A stretch of DNA of 64,000 bases from an uncultured Amylibacter sp. (GTDB lineage: Bacteria; Pseudomonadota; Alphaproteobacteria; Rhodobacterales; Rhodobacteraceae). Positions 18,097-27,040 of the stretch are shown here, in pieces. The notes under the pieces are model-generated. The model was not told the origin of the DNA, did no database searches, and saw only the letters and a list, made by a program, of their open reading frames with translations. The number at the start of each line of letters is the position of its first letter. Positions within the stretch are counted from its first letter, which is position 1. The stretch lies in contig OY365741.1 in the NCBI GenBank assembly GCA_959347425.1, positions 1,140,501-1,204,500 on the forward strand. The letters run 5' to 3'. Position numbers and translations under genes: made by a program.

Positions 18097-18888
18097 TTAA
18101 GATGGCAAAAATCCCTCAAAGGTAATGTTATCGGCCCGCATCCTTGCGGTTTTTTCTTGGGCGGGGCTGCGTACCGTCCAGCATAAAACCGCCCCACCCA
18201 AAGCACGGATTTTGTCGATTTGCGGGTTATTCAAATCATTGACATTATGCGATATAAAGGACGCGCCAAGCGGGGTGTAATCAATCATCTGTGCCAGCTC
18301 TTTACATCGTTTTTCACTGACCCCCGCCCAGTTTTCTGGGGCAAAGGCATCGCTAACCAGCCCACGCGGAGTATCGGGCAGAACCCGTGCGATATGTTTG
18401 ATTGAGTGCGGATTAAACGACATGACGGCAAGGGGAGCAGGGCAATCGGCAACAGCCTCTGCCACGGCTTGGGCAAGGGCGGGTGTCTCTGATTCAAGCG
18501 TTTTATTTTGCGGTTTTAATTCTATTAGAATGGGCGGTAAATCCCCACCATGCCCACAGATAATCGCCAAAAAATTATCCAGCCGAGCAATTTTATCTTC
18601 CCCGCCTATCAGCCCGATTTCCATCAGCTCCGCCGCGGTGAAATCACGCACCAAACCTGTCCGCCCCGTCAATTTCAGCAAATCATAATCGTGGAAAACC
18701 ATCGCGATATTATCACGCGATAACTGCACATCTATTTCCAAACCATAGCCCGCGTCCATCGCCGCCATCGCCCCCGAAACAGAATTCTCTGCCCGACCTT
18801 GCGTGATATTATGCCCAATATCATGTAAAGTGCGATGCGCCAAAGGCGTGTCTAAAAACACCCGAGGTAAAGGAACACACCTAGCCAT
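18097..18888 (-). CDS. glycerophosphodiester phosphodiesterase
   Basis: A GDPD TIM-barrel enzyme hydrolysing glycerophosphodiesters to glycerol-3-phosphate and an alcohol. The catalytic elements are in order: HRTLHDIGHN (first His), RAENSVSGAMAAMDAGYGLEIDVQLS (Glu-x-Asp metal ligands) and FHDYDL (second His); a late IRALGGAVLCWTV strand matches the family. There is no signal peptide, so it is cytosolic. I start it at 18888 (ATG); 18891 is equally possible. Both overlap the RidA gene end. A longer frame exists but is antisense-like in composition. Confidence 0.9.
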   Translation of the reverse strand: MARCVPLPRVFLDTPLAHRTLHDIGHNITQGRAENSVSGAMAAMDAGYGLEIDVQLSRDNIAMVFHDYDLLKLTGRTGLVRDFTAAELMEIGLIGGEDKIARLDNFLAIICGHGGDLPPILIELKPQNKTLESETPALAQAVAEAVADCPAPLAVMSFNPHSIKHIARVLPDTPRGLVSDAFAPENWAGVSEKRCKELAQMIDYTPLGASFISHNVNDLNNPQIDKIRALGGAVLCWTVRSPAQEKTARMRADNITFEGFLPS

Positions 18889-19351
18889 CATTGCGGATTT
18901 GAAACAGCCCGTCGACCTCCACCGCCACGCCCAAGGGCAAACTGACACAGCCAACGGCAACCCGCGCATGCTTGCCCGCCGTGCCAAAAATCTCTGCTAT
19001 AAAATCGGACGCACCGTTCATCACCGCAGGATGCTGGTCAAAATCGGGCGTGGCATTAACATAGCCCGTCAATTTCACCGTCCGCACCAGCCGCGATAAA
19101 TCACCACCGCAAGCCGCCTTTAATTGCGCCACCAGATTTATCGCACAGAGCCGCGCCGCCGCCTGCCCCTGTTCCACCGAATAATCCGCGCCCAATTTAC
19201 CGCAAACAAAACCGTCGGCGTTTTGCGAGATTTGCCCAGAGATATAAACCATCCCATCAACATTGACGAAGGGAATATAGTTGGCCGCAGGTGCGGGCGC
19301 ATCAGGCAAAACAACCCCCGCAGTTTCAAGATTTTTTTCATATTCATTCAT
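18881..19351 (-). CDS. RidA/YjgF family enamine-imine deaminase
   Basis: A 156-residue Rid protein of the longer YjgF-like subgroup: FVNVDGMVYISGQIS, CAINLVAQLKAACGGDLSRLVRTVKLTGYVN, and the C-terminal GKHARVAVGCVSLPLGVAVEVDG holding the arginine and glutamate used for reactive imine hydrolysis. It probably clears 2-aminoacrylate-type intermediates. The ATG at 19351 follows a GAGGGA ribosome site; an upstream in-frame start would add 16 unconserved residues. It is the first gene of the leftward Rid-GDPD-GNAT-PCD set. Confidence 0.88.
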   Translation of the reverse strand: MNEYEKNLETAGVVLPDAPAPAANYIPFVNVDGMVYISGQISQNADGFVCGKLGADYSVEQGQAAARLCAINLVAQLKAACGGDLSRLVRTVKLTGYVNATPDFDQHPAVMNGASDFIAEIFGTAGKHARVAVGCVSLPLGVAVEVDGLFQIRNDG

Positions 19352-19679
19352 TTTTTTTCCCTCTGTTGTTAGGTCTGTGTAAGGATGATAGACCATCATA
19401 AGACGGCATGCAACCCCCCTGTAGCAACCCGTAAAATCACGGATAGTTGTTTTTATCTTTCAATTAAAGAGAGTGTAAAGGCATAAAACGACAAATCCAA
19501 AACAAATTTTATCCACAAGAAAACCATAACCCGTATCATTTCCCTTTATTATAGGGATAATCCCCGCGATATTGGCTAGATTTCATCGCTAAAACCACTA
19601 TATCTAGCCCTTGAAACCCACTTCACCCCAAAACCTTGTATTAAAACCACTTCCACAAAAGCACCCCACAAGAAGCACC
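19352..19679. other. divergent intergenic region between RidA and ybjN genes
   Basis: This 328-base gap contains no gene. It holds one isolated perfect DnaA box (TTATCCACA, 19509-19517) and an 8-bp inverted repeat GGCTAGAT / ATCTAGCC (19574-19581 and 19602-19609), which would form a stem-loop in the ybjN leader. The rest is AT-rich promoter-like sequence with no confident -35/-10 pair. Confidence 0.6.
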
Positions 19680-20189
19680 ATGGACGTATTAAAAGAACTC
19701 ACCACCTCCGTTGATTACACCGAACATCACCCGATTGATTTGGTAGAATTCCTTGCCCGTCAACGCGATTGGGCGGTGACTCGCACGCAAGAAGACCAAA
19801 TCAGTTTGGTCGCCCACGGGGTTTGGCGTACCTATCAAATAGGGCTGGAATATAACGCCCCTGCGCAAACGCTCTATGTCGTTTGCAGTTTTGAAATGGA
19901 GCATCCGAAAAAACGCATGCCCACCCTGTATGAGCTGCTGAATCTGGTTAATCAGCGATGCTGGTGTGGCTCGTTCGTGTTTAATACCGGGCAAAAAGTC
20001 GTGGTTTATCGCTATGGGTTGGTTTTAACCGGGGTTGAAATCCTGCCCGATCAGCTGGACCAAGTCATGCAGGGCGCGATGGTTGCCTGTGAAAAATACT
20101 ACCCCGCGTTTCAACTGGTGTGTTGGGGTGATGAAACCCCTGCCGAGGCGATGCGGATGGTGTTTGACGCAACCCAAGGTCGGGCTTAG
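19680..20189 (+). CDS. YbjN domain-containing protein
   Basis: A 169-residue YbjN-fold protein (type III secretion chaperone-like): HPIDLVEFLARQRDWAVTR near residue 20, WRTYQIGLEYN, then MPTLYELLNLVNQRCWCGSFVF. The biochemical role is unknown; Escherichia coli YbjN influences stress tolerance and motility. It sits directly upstream of proC, an arrangement seen in many alphaproteobacteria. The ATG at 19680 starts the conserved part and lies 12 bases after an AAGAAG stretch; an earlier in-frame start would add 23 unconserved residues over the leader stem-loop. Confidence 0.85.
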   Translation: MDVLKELTTSVDYTEHHPIDLVEFLARQRDWAVTRTQEDQISLVAHGVWRTYQIGLEYNAPAQTLYVVCSFEMEHPKKRMPTLYELLNLVNQRCWCGSFVFNTGQKVVVYRYGLVLTGVEILPDQLDQVMQGAMVACEKYYPAFQLVCWGDETPAEAMRMVFDATQGRA

Positions 20190-20198
20190 GGGGATAAA

Positions 20199-21029
20199 AT
20201 GCCAAGTAAAATGGGTGATGGAAACGAACAAATAACCGAAAAAGGATTGGTTCTGTGGGGCTGTGGCAAAATGGGCTCTGCTCTTTTGCAGGGCTGGTTA
20301 AAGGATGGAATTCCCGCGACCAGTATTTGGGTGAATGACCCGCACCCGAATGACTGGGTAAAAAGCGTAAAAGGCTTGCACCTGAACGCCCCCCTGCCGA
20401 AATCACCGATGGTTTGCGTGATTGCGGTGAAACCGCAGATGATGGACAAAGTCCTTGGCGATTTGGGCAAAACTGGCGATGCCGATACTATATTTTTATC
20501 AATCGCGGCGGGGGTGCGGATTTGTGATTTTGAAACGGCAGTTGGCAACCGTGCCGTGATTCGCGCCATGCCAAACACCCCTGCGGCCATTGGTGCGGGG
20601 ATTTCGGCGGTTGTTTGTAATAAGGCAACGAGCAAGACCGCCCGCGATTTGGCCGATGATTTGTTATCTGCTGTTGGCGCGGTGATTCATCTGGAGGGAG
20701 AGGATAAAATGGACGCGGTGACGGCGGTTTCTGGCTCTGGTCCGGCCTATGTGTTTCATCTGATAGAGGCGATGGTGGCTGCGGGCATAGCCCAAGGCCT
20801 GTCCGCCGATATTGCCCTAAATTTGGCACGAACAACGGTTGCGGGCGCGGGTGCGCTGGCACAGGCCAGCGATGAATCGCCTGAACAATTACGTATCAAT
20901 GTGACCTCCCCCGCTGGCACGACAGAGGCGGCGTTACAGGTTTTAATGGGGGCGGATGGTTTAACCCCCTTGATGAATCGCGCGATTGGTGCGGCGGCGG
21001 CGCGAAGCCGCGAATTGGGTGAAAAATAA
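20199..21029 (+). CDS. proC: pyrroline-5-carboxylate reductase
   Basis: Final step of proline synthesis, NAD(P)H-dependent reduction of pyrroline-5-carboxylate. The Rossmann loop LVLWGCGKMGSALLQGW is near residue 17. RAMPNTPAAIGAGISA, AVSGSGPAYVFHLIEAM and the C-terminal ESPEQLRINVTSPAGTTEAAL are the family signatures. At 276 residues it is full length. Nine bases separate it from ybjN, so the two are probably cotranscribed. The next gene (nuoA) has its own promoter. Confidence 0.95.
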   Translation: MPSKMGDGNEQITEKGLVLWGCGKMGSALLQGWLKDGIPATSIWVNDPHPNDWVKSVKGLHLNAPLPKSPMVCVIAVKPQMMDKVLGDLGKTGDADTIFLSIAAGVRICDFETAVGNRAVIRAMPNTPAAIGAGISAVVCNKATSKTARDLADDLLSAVGAVIHLEGEDKMDAVTAVSGSGPAYVFHLIEAMVAAGIAQGLSADIALNLARTTVAGAGALAQASDESPEQLRINVTSPAGTTEAALQVLMGADGLTPLMNRAIGAAAARSRELGEK

Positions 21030-21081
21030 CCCATCCCCAAATAACCGCAAAAACCATCCCTAAAAATCCTCTTGGACGGGG

Positions 21082-21100
21082 GGCGATTCTTGCCCGTTTT
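21082..21100 (+). terminator. weak terminator-like hairpin after proC
   Basis: GGGC-GATTCTT-GCCC followed by GTTTT, about 55 bases past the proC stop and just ahead of the nuo promoter. The stem is only four base pairs. Confidence 0.3.
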
Positions 21101-21105
21101 GGCTC

Positions 21106-21134
21106 TTGACCTTATGGGATTACCCGCCTATAAC
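21106..21134 (+). promoter_or_regulatory. promoter of the nuo operon
   Basis: TTGACC, exactly 17 bases, then TATAAC, ending 51 bases before the nuoA ATG. This is the best sigma-70-like match upstream of the operon. An AAAGGAG ribosome site lies just before nuoA. Confidence 0.65.
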
Positions 21135-21185
21135 CACCCTATAACCATCTCAAACCTGCGTACCACCAGATAAAGGAGTCCGCGA

Positions 21186-21551
21186 ATGCAAGATTTATTA
21201 CAAGACTACCTCGCCATTTTGGTTTTTCTAGGGGTTGCCATAGGCTTGGGCGTGGTTTTGATACTATCGGCCGTGCTGATAGCCGTGCGCAACCCTGATA
21301 AGGAAAAAGTCTCCATCTATGAATGCGGATTTAACGCCTTTGATGACGCACGGATGAAGTTTGATGTGCGGTTTTATCTGGTCGCACTTTTGTTTATCAT
21401 CTTTGATTTGGAGGTGGCGTTTTTGTTCCCTTGGGCGGTGAGCTTTCAATATGTCGGCACTTTTGGATTCTGGTCGATGCTGGTGTTTTTGGCGGTTTTG
21501 GGGATTGGCTTTGCCTATGAGTGGAAAAAAGGGGCGTTGGAATGGGAATGA
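21186..21551 (+). CDS. nuoA: NADH-quinone oxidoreductase subunit A
   Basis: A small membrane subunit of complex I near the quinone site. The 121 residues form three membrane helices. The conserved loop [23 protein letters not shown] includes the cysteine that is solvent-exposed in the deactive state, and [17 protein letters not shown] opens the second helix. It is first in the nuo operon, preceded by a good ribosome site (AAAGGAG) and promoter. Its stop overlaps the nuoB ATG by 4 bases. Confidence 0.97.
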   Translation: MQDLLQDYLAILVFLGVAIGLGVVLILSAVLIAVRNPDKEKVSIYECGFNAFDDARMKFDVRFYLVALLFIIFDLEVAFLFPWAVSFQYVGTFGFWSMLVFLAVLGIGFAYEWKKGALEWE

Positions 21552-22054
21552 TAGACACACAAACACCAACAAATACAGAATTAAACCAGCAGTTAAAAGA
21601 CAAAGGCTTCTTGCTGACTTCGGTTGATGATGTGATTAACTGGGCGCGGACGGGATCGCTGCATTGGATGACCTTTGGGCTGGCGTGTTGCGCCGTGGAA
21701 ATGATTCAAATGGCCATGCCCCGCTATGATGTGGAGCGATTTGGCACTGCCCCCCGTGCCTCCCCCCGTCAATCCGATTTGATGATTGTTGCGGGAACGC
21801 TAACCAATAAAATGGCACCCGCCCTGCGTAAAGTTTATGACCAAATGCCCGAGCCACGTTATGTTATTTCCATGGGGTCTTGCGCCAATGGCGGTGGCTA
21901 TTATCATTATTCATACAGTGTAGTACGCGGCTGTGACCGTATCATTCCCGTGGATATTTACGTCCCAGGTTGCCCGCCCACGGCAGAGGCTTTGCTATAC
22001 GGAATTTTACAACTGCAACGCAAAATCCGCCAAACTGGCACGATTGTAAGGTAA
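21548..22054 (+). CDS. nuoB: NADH-quinone oxidoreductase subunit B
   Basis: Carries the N2 [4Fe-4S] cluster that passes electrons to quinone. Cysteines are visible in [12 protein letters not shown], in [16 protein letters not shown] and in [16 protein letters not shown], the full set of four ligands. [16 protein letters not shown] is another family signature. The ATG at 21548 overlaps the nuoA stop; an ATG six bases earlier is also possible. At 168 residues it is typical for alphaproteobacteria. Confidence 0.97.
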   Translation: MIDTQTPTNTELNQQLKDKGFLLTSVDDVINWARTGSLHWMTFGLACCAVEMIQMAMPRYDVERFGTAPRASPRQSDLMIVAGTLTNKMAPALRKVYDQMPEPRYVISMGSCANGGGYYHYSYSVVRGCDRIIPVDIYVPGCPPTAEALLYGILQLQRKIRQTGTIVR

Positions 22055-22060
22055 CCGATT

Positions 22061-22672
22061 ATGACCCTGTCCTTATCCGAATTGGGCGATTTAATCGCTG
22101 AAACGCACACCCTCAGTGCCGACCAAGTGTCGGTGACTCCGCAAGGCGAATTGGTGCTATCGGTTGGGATGGAGGCTCTTTGCCCTTTGATTGATTCTTT
22201 ACGCAAAACCAAGGGGATGAAGTTTTCCACCCTGATTGATATTACCGCGATTGATTGGCTGGGACGCGAGCCGCGGTTTGATTTGGTTTATCACCTGTTA
22301 TCCATGTATAGCAATCAACGCTTGCGGATTAAAACCCAAGTGCGTGAAGATACGACCGTGCCCTCGCTATCCGCGATTCATCCTTCCGCGATTTGGTTTG
22401 AACGCGAGGTTTTTGATATGTACGGATTGACCTTTGCCAATCATCCAGACCTGCGCCGATTGCTCACCGATTATGGGTTTGAAGGGCATCCCCTGCGCAA
22501 AGATTTCCCAACAACAGGCTATGTCGAATTACGGTATAGCGAATCGGAAAAACGGGTGGTTTATGAACCAGTGAAACTCACCCAAGAATACCGCCAGTTT
22601 GATTTTATGTCCCCGTGGGAAGGTGCAGAATATATTTTAGACAAGGAAGAGGGAGACGTTGATGCCAAATAA
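22061..22672 (+). CDS. nuoC: NADH-quinone oxidoreductase subunit C
   Basis: The 30-kDa peripheral-arm subunit of complex I, separate from nuoD here as in other alphaproteobacteria. The signature [20 protein letters not shown] is followed by [17 protein letters not shown] and [11 protein letters not shown] near the C terminus. At 203 residues it is full length. It follows nuoB by six bases and its last 11 bases overlap the following GFA-type gene. Confidence 0.97.
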   Translation: MTLSLSELGDLIAETHTLSADQVSVTPQGELVLSVGMEALCPLIDSLRKTKGMKFSTLIDITAIDWLGREPRFDLVYHLLSMYSNQRLRIKTQVREDTTVPSLSAIHPSAIWFEREVFDMYGLTFANHPDLRRLLTDYGFEGHPLRKDFPTTGYVELRYSESEKRVVYEPVKLTQEYRQFDFMSPWEGAEYILDKEEGDVDAK

Positions 22673-23093
22673 ACAAATCGGAACGTGTCTTTGCGGAGCG
22701 TGTAAATTCACCGCCACCTTGCCCGATAATATGGCAGGGGTGTGTCATTGTGGCATGTGTCGAAAATGGTCGGGGGGGATGTTTATTTCCACCAGTTGCG
22801 CTGGAACGGCAGAGTTTGAAACAGGCGCACCCGTTAAAACCTATCAAGGCTCTGATTGGGGCGAGCGGGTATTTTGTGGCGAATGCGGATCAACCCTGAT
22901 GTGGCAGTCACGCGATAAATCCACGCAATATGCCTCTATCCATTGTTTTGAAAACCCCGCACAATTTGATGTGGTGTTAGAGATTTTTCATGATAAAAAA
23001 CCCGCCAACTATGCCCTGCGTAATGAAACCCGTAAAATGACTGAGGCAGAGGTTTTTGCCGCGGCCGCCGCGGGTAATAAGGATTTGGATTGA
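22662..23093 (+). CDS. GFA/CENP-V family zinc protein inserted in nuo operon
   Basis: A 143-residue protein with the GFA zinc-fold pattern: CLCGAC at residues 9-14, CHCGMC at 28-33 and CGECGS near residue 68, then [10 protein letters not shown]. Family members include glutathione-dependent formaldehyde-activating enzyme; most are uncharacterised. It overlaps nuoC by 11 bases and shares one base with the nuoD start (TGATG), so it is translated as part of the nuo mRNA. Whether it has any role in complex I (for example metal or sulfur handling) is unknown. Confidence 0.88.
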   Translation: MPNKQIGTCLCGACKFTATLPDNMAGVCHCGMCRKWSGGMFISTSCAGTAEFETGAPVKTYQGSDWGERVFCGECGSTLMWQSRDKSTQYASIHCFENPAQFDVVLEIFHDKKPANYALRNETRKMTEAEVFAAAAAGNKDLD

Positions 23094-24289
23094 TGGATAC
23101 TCCGCTAAAAGACACGCAAACCGTGCGTAATTTTAACATTAACTTTGGCCCGCAGCATCCTGCGGCGCATGGTGTGTTGCGTTTGGTGTTGGAGCTGGAT
23201 GGCGAAATTGTGGAACGGTGCGACCCCCATATTGGATTGTTGCATCGTGGCACGGAAAAGCTGATGGAATCGCGTACCTACCTGCAAAACCTGCCGTATT
23301 TTGACCGTTTGGATTATGTCGCGCCGATGAACCAAGAACACGCGTGGTGCTTGGCGATTGAAAAGCTGACGCAAACACCCGTGCCGTATCGTGCGTCCCT
23401 TATCCGCGTTTTGTTTTGCGAAATCGGGCGGATTTTGAATCATCTGTTAAATGTCACGACCCAAGCCTTGGATGTCGGGGCGTTGACCCCGCCGCTCTGG
23501 GGGTTTGAGGAACGTGAAAAGCTGATGGTGTTTTACGAACGTGCCAGTGGTGCGCGTCTGCATGCCGCGTATTTTAGACCAGGCGGTGTGCATCAAGATA
23601 TCCCACCGGCTCTGCTGGATGATATTTTGGCGTGGTCGTTGGAATTTCCCGATGTTTTGGATGATATTGAAGGGTTGCTCAGCGAAAACCGTATTTTCAA
23701 ACAGCGTAATGTTGATATTGCTGTTGTGTCGGAACAAGAGGCTCTGGATTGGGGGTTTTCGGGCGTTATGGTGCGAGGCTCTGGCATGGCGTGGGATTTG
23801 CGCCGCGCCCAGCCATACGAATGCTATGATGAATTTGAATTTCAAATCCCCGTTGGCACAAAGGGCGATTGTTTTGACCGTTATTTATGTCGTATGATGG
23901 AAATGCGCGAATCGGTGAAAATCATCCAGCAAGCCATTGAAAAATTGGGGCATGCGACTGGCCCCGTGCTATCGCGTGAAAAAATAAATCCGCCCAGCAG
24001 GGCCGAGATGAAAACGTCTATGGAGGCTTTGATTCACCACTTTAAGCTCTATACAGAAGGGTTTAAAGTGCCGATGGGCGAGATCTATGTCGCCGTGGAG
24101 GCGCCAAAGGGTGAATTCGGTGTTTATCTGGTATCGGACGGCACGAACAAACCCTATAAGGTGAAAATCCGCGCCCCAGGATATCTCCATTTGGCAGCGA
24201 TTGACCATTTGGCAAAGGGGCATCAGCTGGCCGATGTGGCGGCGATTATTGGCACGATGGATGTCGTGTTTGGGGAGATTGACCGATGA
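23093..24289 (+). CDS. nuoD: NADH-quinone oxidoreductase subunit D
   Basis: The 49-kDa quinone-site subunit, related to hydrogenase large subunits. [18 protein letters not shown] near the start contains the His that contacts quinone. [19 protein letters not shown] and [17 protein letters not shown] follow, and it ends with the invariant region leading to DVVFGEIDR. At 398 residues it is full length. The start is the ATG overlapping the GFA stop as TGATG. It overlaps nuoE by 4 bases. Confidence 0.97.
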   Translation: MDTPLKDTQTVRNFNINFGPQHPAAHGVLRLVLELDGEIVERCDPHIGLLHRGTEKLMESRTYLQNLPYFDRLDYVAPMNQEHAWCLAIEKLTQTPVPYRASLIRVLFCEIGRILNHLLNVTTQALDVGALTPPLWGFEEREKLMVFYERASGARLHAAYFRPGGVHQDIPPALLDDILAWSLEFPDVLDDIEGLLSENRIFKQRNVDIAVVSEQEALDWGFSGVMVRGSGMAWDLRRAQPYECYDEFEFQIPVGTKGDCFDRYLCRMMEMRESVKIIQQAIEKLGHATGPVLSREKINPPSRAEMKTSMEALIHHFKLYTEGFKVPMGEIYVAVEAPKGEFGVYLVSDGTNKPYKVKIRAPGYLHLAAIDHLAKGHQLADVAAIIGTMDVVFGEIDR

Positions 24290-25032
24290 GCCTGCGCCGA
24301 TTACACCCCGATCAACCCAAATCCTTTGCCTTCACCCCCGCCAATAAAACGTGGGCGCAGGAGCAGATTAAAAAATTCCCCGCGGGACGTGCCGCCAGCG
24401 CGATTATCCCCCTGCTTTGGCGCGCCCAGGAGCAAGAGGGCTGGCTATCGCAACCCGCGATTGAAACCGTGTCCGATATGCTTGGGCTGGCCTATATTCG
24501 CGGGCTGGAAGTGGCGACCTTTTATTTTATGTTTCAGCTTGCGCCTGTTGGCTCTGTTGCGCATATTCAAGTTTGCGGTACGACCTCTTGCATGATTTGC
24601 GGGGCCGAGGATTTGGTCGGGATTTGCCAAAAACGTATCGCCCCTATGCCGCATCAAATCTCTGCTGACGGGCGGTTTAGCTGGGAGGAAGTGGAATGCT
24701 TGGGTGCTTGTTCCAACGCACCGATGGTGCAGATTGGCAAAGATTTTTATGAGGATTTGACGGGGGAGTCTTTTAATACGTTATTGGATGTATTTGAAGC
24801 GGGGCAGGTGCCGATTCCCGGTCCGCAAAACGGGCGGTTTGCCGCCGAGCCCTTGATGGGTTTGACTTCTTTAAAAGATGGCACGGGCGCGAGTTATCAA
24901 CACAATGGCTCGGTCAGTCTGGCGTTGGCGCAGGGCGATACCATTGCGCGGATTTTGGGTGAGCCGTCTGTAAGCAAGCCAAAGGCGATGCCTAAACCAA
25001 AAGCCAAAGCCAAACCAAAGGTGAAAAAATGA
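24286..25032 (+). CDS. nuoE: NADH-quinone oxidoreductase subunit E with basic C-terminal tail
   Basis: The 24-kDa subunit with the N1a [2Fe-2S] cluster. Ligands are seen in CGTTSC and, about 35 residues on, CLGAC. The core ends near residue 170, but the protein continues to 248 residues: a linker ([15 protein letters not shown], then [16 protein letters not shown]) and a Lys/Pro/Ala-rich end (residues about 228-248, repeated KPKA units). The tail resembles a low-complexity linker and may be disordered. It overlaps nuoD and the DUF5337 gene by 4 bases each. Confidence 0.95.
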   Translation: MSLRRLHPDQPKSFAFTPANKTWAQEQIKKFPAGRAASAIIPLLWRAQEQEGWLSQPAIETVSDMLGLAYIRGLEVATFYFMFQLAPVGSVAHIQVCGTTSCMICGAEDLVGICQKRIAPMPHQISADGRFSWEEVECLGACSNAPMVQIGKDFYEDLTGESFNTLLDVFEAGQVPIPGPQNGRFAAEPLMGLTSLKDGTGASYQHNGSVSLALAQGDTIARILGEPSVSKPKAMPKPKAKAKPKVKK

Positions 25033-25301
25033 CCGAACACCAAAGTAATAAACCTCTTGGGGGAGAGGGCTTGCGAAAAGCCCGAACAGCCTCTATTGTG
25101 ATATGTTGCACAGCCGTGCTTTGGCTGGGATTGCAACTCTTCGCACAGCAATTAAATCTGGCGGGTCGCTATGCCTTCCTATTTGATTTTGCCGCCCTTG
25201 CTGCCCTATTTTGGGCGATGGTCGTTTTATATCAGGTGCGCCGTGCCCGAACCGAACAAACCGCACAAGACACAGAAAGCAAAAAAAATGCTCGCAGATA
25301 A
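25029..25301 (+). CDS. DUF5337-type small membrane protein
   Basis: A 90-residue protein with two membrane helices (about residues 21-43 and 50-68) and a basic C terminus. Position between nuoE and nuoF, together with its size and two-helix plan, matches the DUF5337 proteins of Rhodobacterales nuo operons. It overlaps nuoE by 4 bases and nuoF by 14, so it is tightly coupled. A role in complex I assembly or stability is plausible but not shown. Confidence 0.75.
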   Translation: MTEHQSNKPLGGEGLRKARTASIVICCTAVLWLGLQLFAQQLNLAGRYAFLFDFAALAALFWAMVVLYQVRRARTEQTAQDTESKKNARR

Positions 25302-26613
25302 AGACCGTATTTTCACCAACCTTTACGGGCTAAACACCCGTGATTTGAAGGGCGCGAAATCGCGTGGCGCGTGGGATGGCACGGGTCGTATAATTAAACG
25401 CGGGCGTGATTGGGTTGTCGAAGAGGTGAAAAAATCAGGCTTGCGCGGGCGCGGGGGTGCGGGCTTTCCGACTGGATTAAAATGGTCGTTTATGCCGAAA
25501 GAATCCGATGGTCGCCCGTCTTATCTGGTGGTGAATGCCGATGAATCAGAGCCCGGCACCTGTAAAGACCGCGAAATCATGCGTCATGACCCGCATAGTT
25601 TGATTGAGGGTTGTTTGATATCGGGCTTTGGCATGGGTGCGAATACCGGCTATATTTATATCCGTGGTGAATTCATTCGCGAGCGTGAAATCCTGCAAGC
25701 CGCGATTGATGAAGCCTATGATGCAGGTTTGCTGGGTAAAAACGCCGCCAAATCGGGCTGGGATTTTGATTTATATTTGCATCACGGTGCGGGGGCGTAT
25801 ATTTGTGGTGAGGAAACGGCTCTGCTGGAATCCCTTGAAGGACGCAAAGGCATGCCACGGATGAAACCGCCCTTTCCTGCGGGGGCGGGGCTTTATGGTT
25901 GCCCAACAACCGTGAATAATGTGGAATCCATCGCGGTTGTGCCAACGATTTTGCGCCGTGGTGCGGATTGGTTTGCCTCCTTTGGGCGGGCGAATAACAC
26001 GGGGACAAAATTATTTGCCATATCGGGGCATGTCAATGCGCCCTGCGTCGTTGAAGAAGCGATGTCAATTCCGTTAAAAGATTTGTTGGAAAAACATTGT
26101 GGCGGGGTGCGTGGCGGTTGGAAAAACCTGAAAGCGGTAATACCAGGCGGCTCTTCCGTGCCACTGTTACCCGCACGACTCTGCGATGATGCCCTGATGG
26201 ATTTTGATTATCTACGCGATCAACAATCTGGTCTTGGCACGGCTGCTGTGATAGTGATGGACCAAAGCACCGATGTGATAAAGGCGATTTGGCGGCTGGC
26301 AAAATTCTACAAACACGAATCCTGCGGGCAATGCACCCCCTGTCGGGAGGGTACGGGCTGGATGATGCGGATTATGGAACGACTGGTGGCGGGCAGTGCT
26401 TCGGTGGAGGAAATAGACATGTTGCTGGACGTGACAAAACAGGTGGAGGGTCATACAATCTGCGCCCTTGGTGATGCCGCCGCTTGGCCTATCCAAGGGT
26501 TGATTCGCCACTTCCGCGATGAAATAGAAGACCGTATTAAAACCACGCAAAAAACCTCCCGAAGCCCCGCCTATAGAAAGCAAAGCTATGATGAAAACGC
26601 AAAGACGATATAG
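25288..26613 (+). CDS. nuoF: NADH-quinone oxidoreductase subunit F
   Basis: The 51-kDa NADH-oxidising subunit with FMN and the N3 [4Fe-4S] cluster. Seen in order: [19 protein letters not shown] (NADH/FMN loop near residue 55), [30 protein letters not shown], then the cluster motif [15 protein letters not shown] and [13 protein letters not shown] with the fourth Cys. The start at 25288 gives 441 residues, normal for the family. The frame runs further upstream through the DUF5337 gene, but that part does not resemble NuoF. Confidence 0.97.
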   Translation: MLADKDRIFTNLYGLNTRDLKGAKSRGAWDGTGRIIKRGRDWVVEEVKKSGLRGRGGAGFPTGLKWSFMPKESDGRPSYLVVNADESEPGTCKDREIMRHDPHSLIEGCLISGFGMGANTGYIYIRGEFIREREILQAAIDEAYDAGLLGKNAAKSGWDFDLYLHHGAGAYICGEETALLESLEGRKGMPRMKPPFPAGAGLYGCPTTVNNVESIAVVPTILRRGADWFASFGRANNTGTKLFAISGHVNAPCVVEEAMSIPLKDLLEKHCGGVRGGWKNLKAVIPGGSSVPLLPARLCDDALMDFDYLRDQQSGLGTAAVIVMDQSTDVIKAIWRLAKFYKHESCGQCTPCREGTGWMMRIMERLVAGSASVEEIDMLLDVTKQVEGHTICALGDAAAWPIQGLIRHFRDEIEDRIKTTQKTSRSPAYRKQSYDENAKTI

Positions 26614-27040
26614 GATAGTTATGATGATACCTCTAATAGTTTTAATCGTGATTTTCACGGCTGTTTTGGCTGTGCCTAGTTTTGCTAACCCTGAGCGGGC
26701 GGGCAAATTTTGGACCGACGATAGGATTTACACCGATTTGTTTCACGCAGGAATCGCCAGTGAATTAAAAGATAGGTGCGCAAACATTCATGTCCGTCAT
26801 ATTCGCGGGATGATATTTTTGCAATCGCTTTATACTTACGCCCGCAGGCAGGGGCATAGTATCCAAGAAATCCGCGTTTTTCTTAAAAGCGAAGAAGAAA
26901 AAGCCCGCCTTCGCGTTTGGGCAACCACCGCGTTATCCGCGCAAAATGTGGATGTGAATGACACGGCAGATTTTTGCGCCTATGGTATTAATGAGATTAA
27001 TAAAAACACCGAAATTGGCAGGTTATTATGGAAAAAGTAA
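26588..27040 (+). CDS. DUF5333-type secreted protein in nuo operon
   Basis: A 150-residue protein with an N-terminal signal peptide or anchor ([22 protein letters not shown], cleavage near Ala-Asn-Pro) and a mature helical domain containing two cysteines (KDRCANI and DFCAYG), likely a periplasmic disulfide. Position between nuoF and nuoG and the mature-domain pattern match DUF5333 of Rhodobacterales. The first ATG overlaps nuoF by 26 bases; an alternative ATG at 26621 starts directly at the hydrophobic segment with AGGA upstream. Function is unknown; a periplasmic product in a complex I operon is notable. Confidence 0.72.
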   Translation: MMKTQRRYRIVMMIPLIVLIVIFTAVLAVPSFANPERAGKFWTDDRIYTDLFHAGIASELKDRCANIHVRHIRGMIFLQSLYTYARRQGHSIQEIRVFLKSEEEKARLRVWATTALSAQNVDVNDTADFCAYGINEINKNTEIGRLLWKK

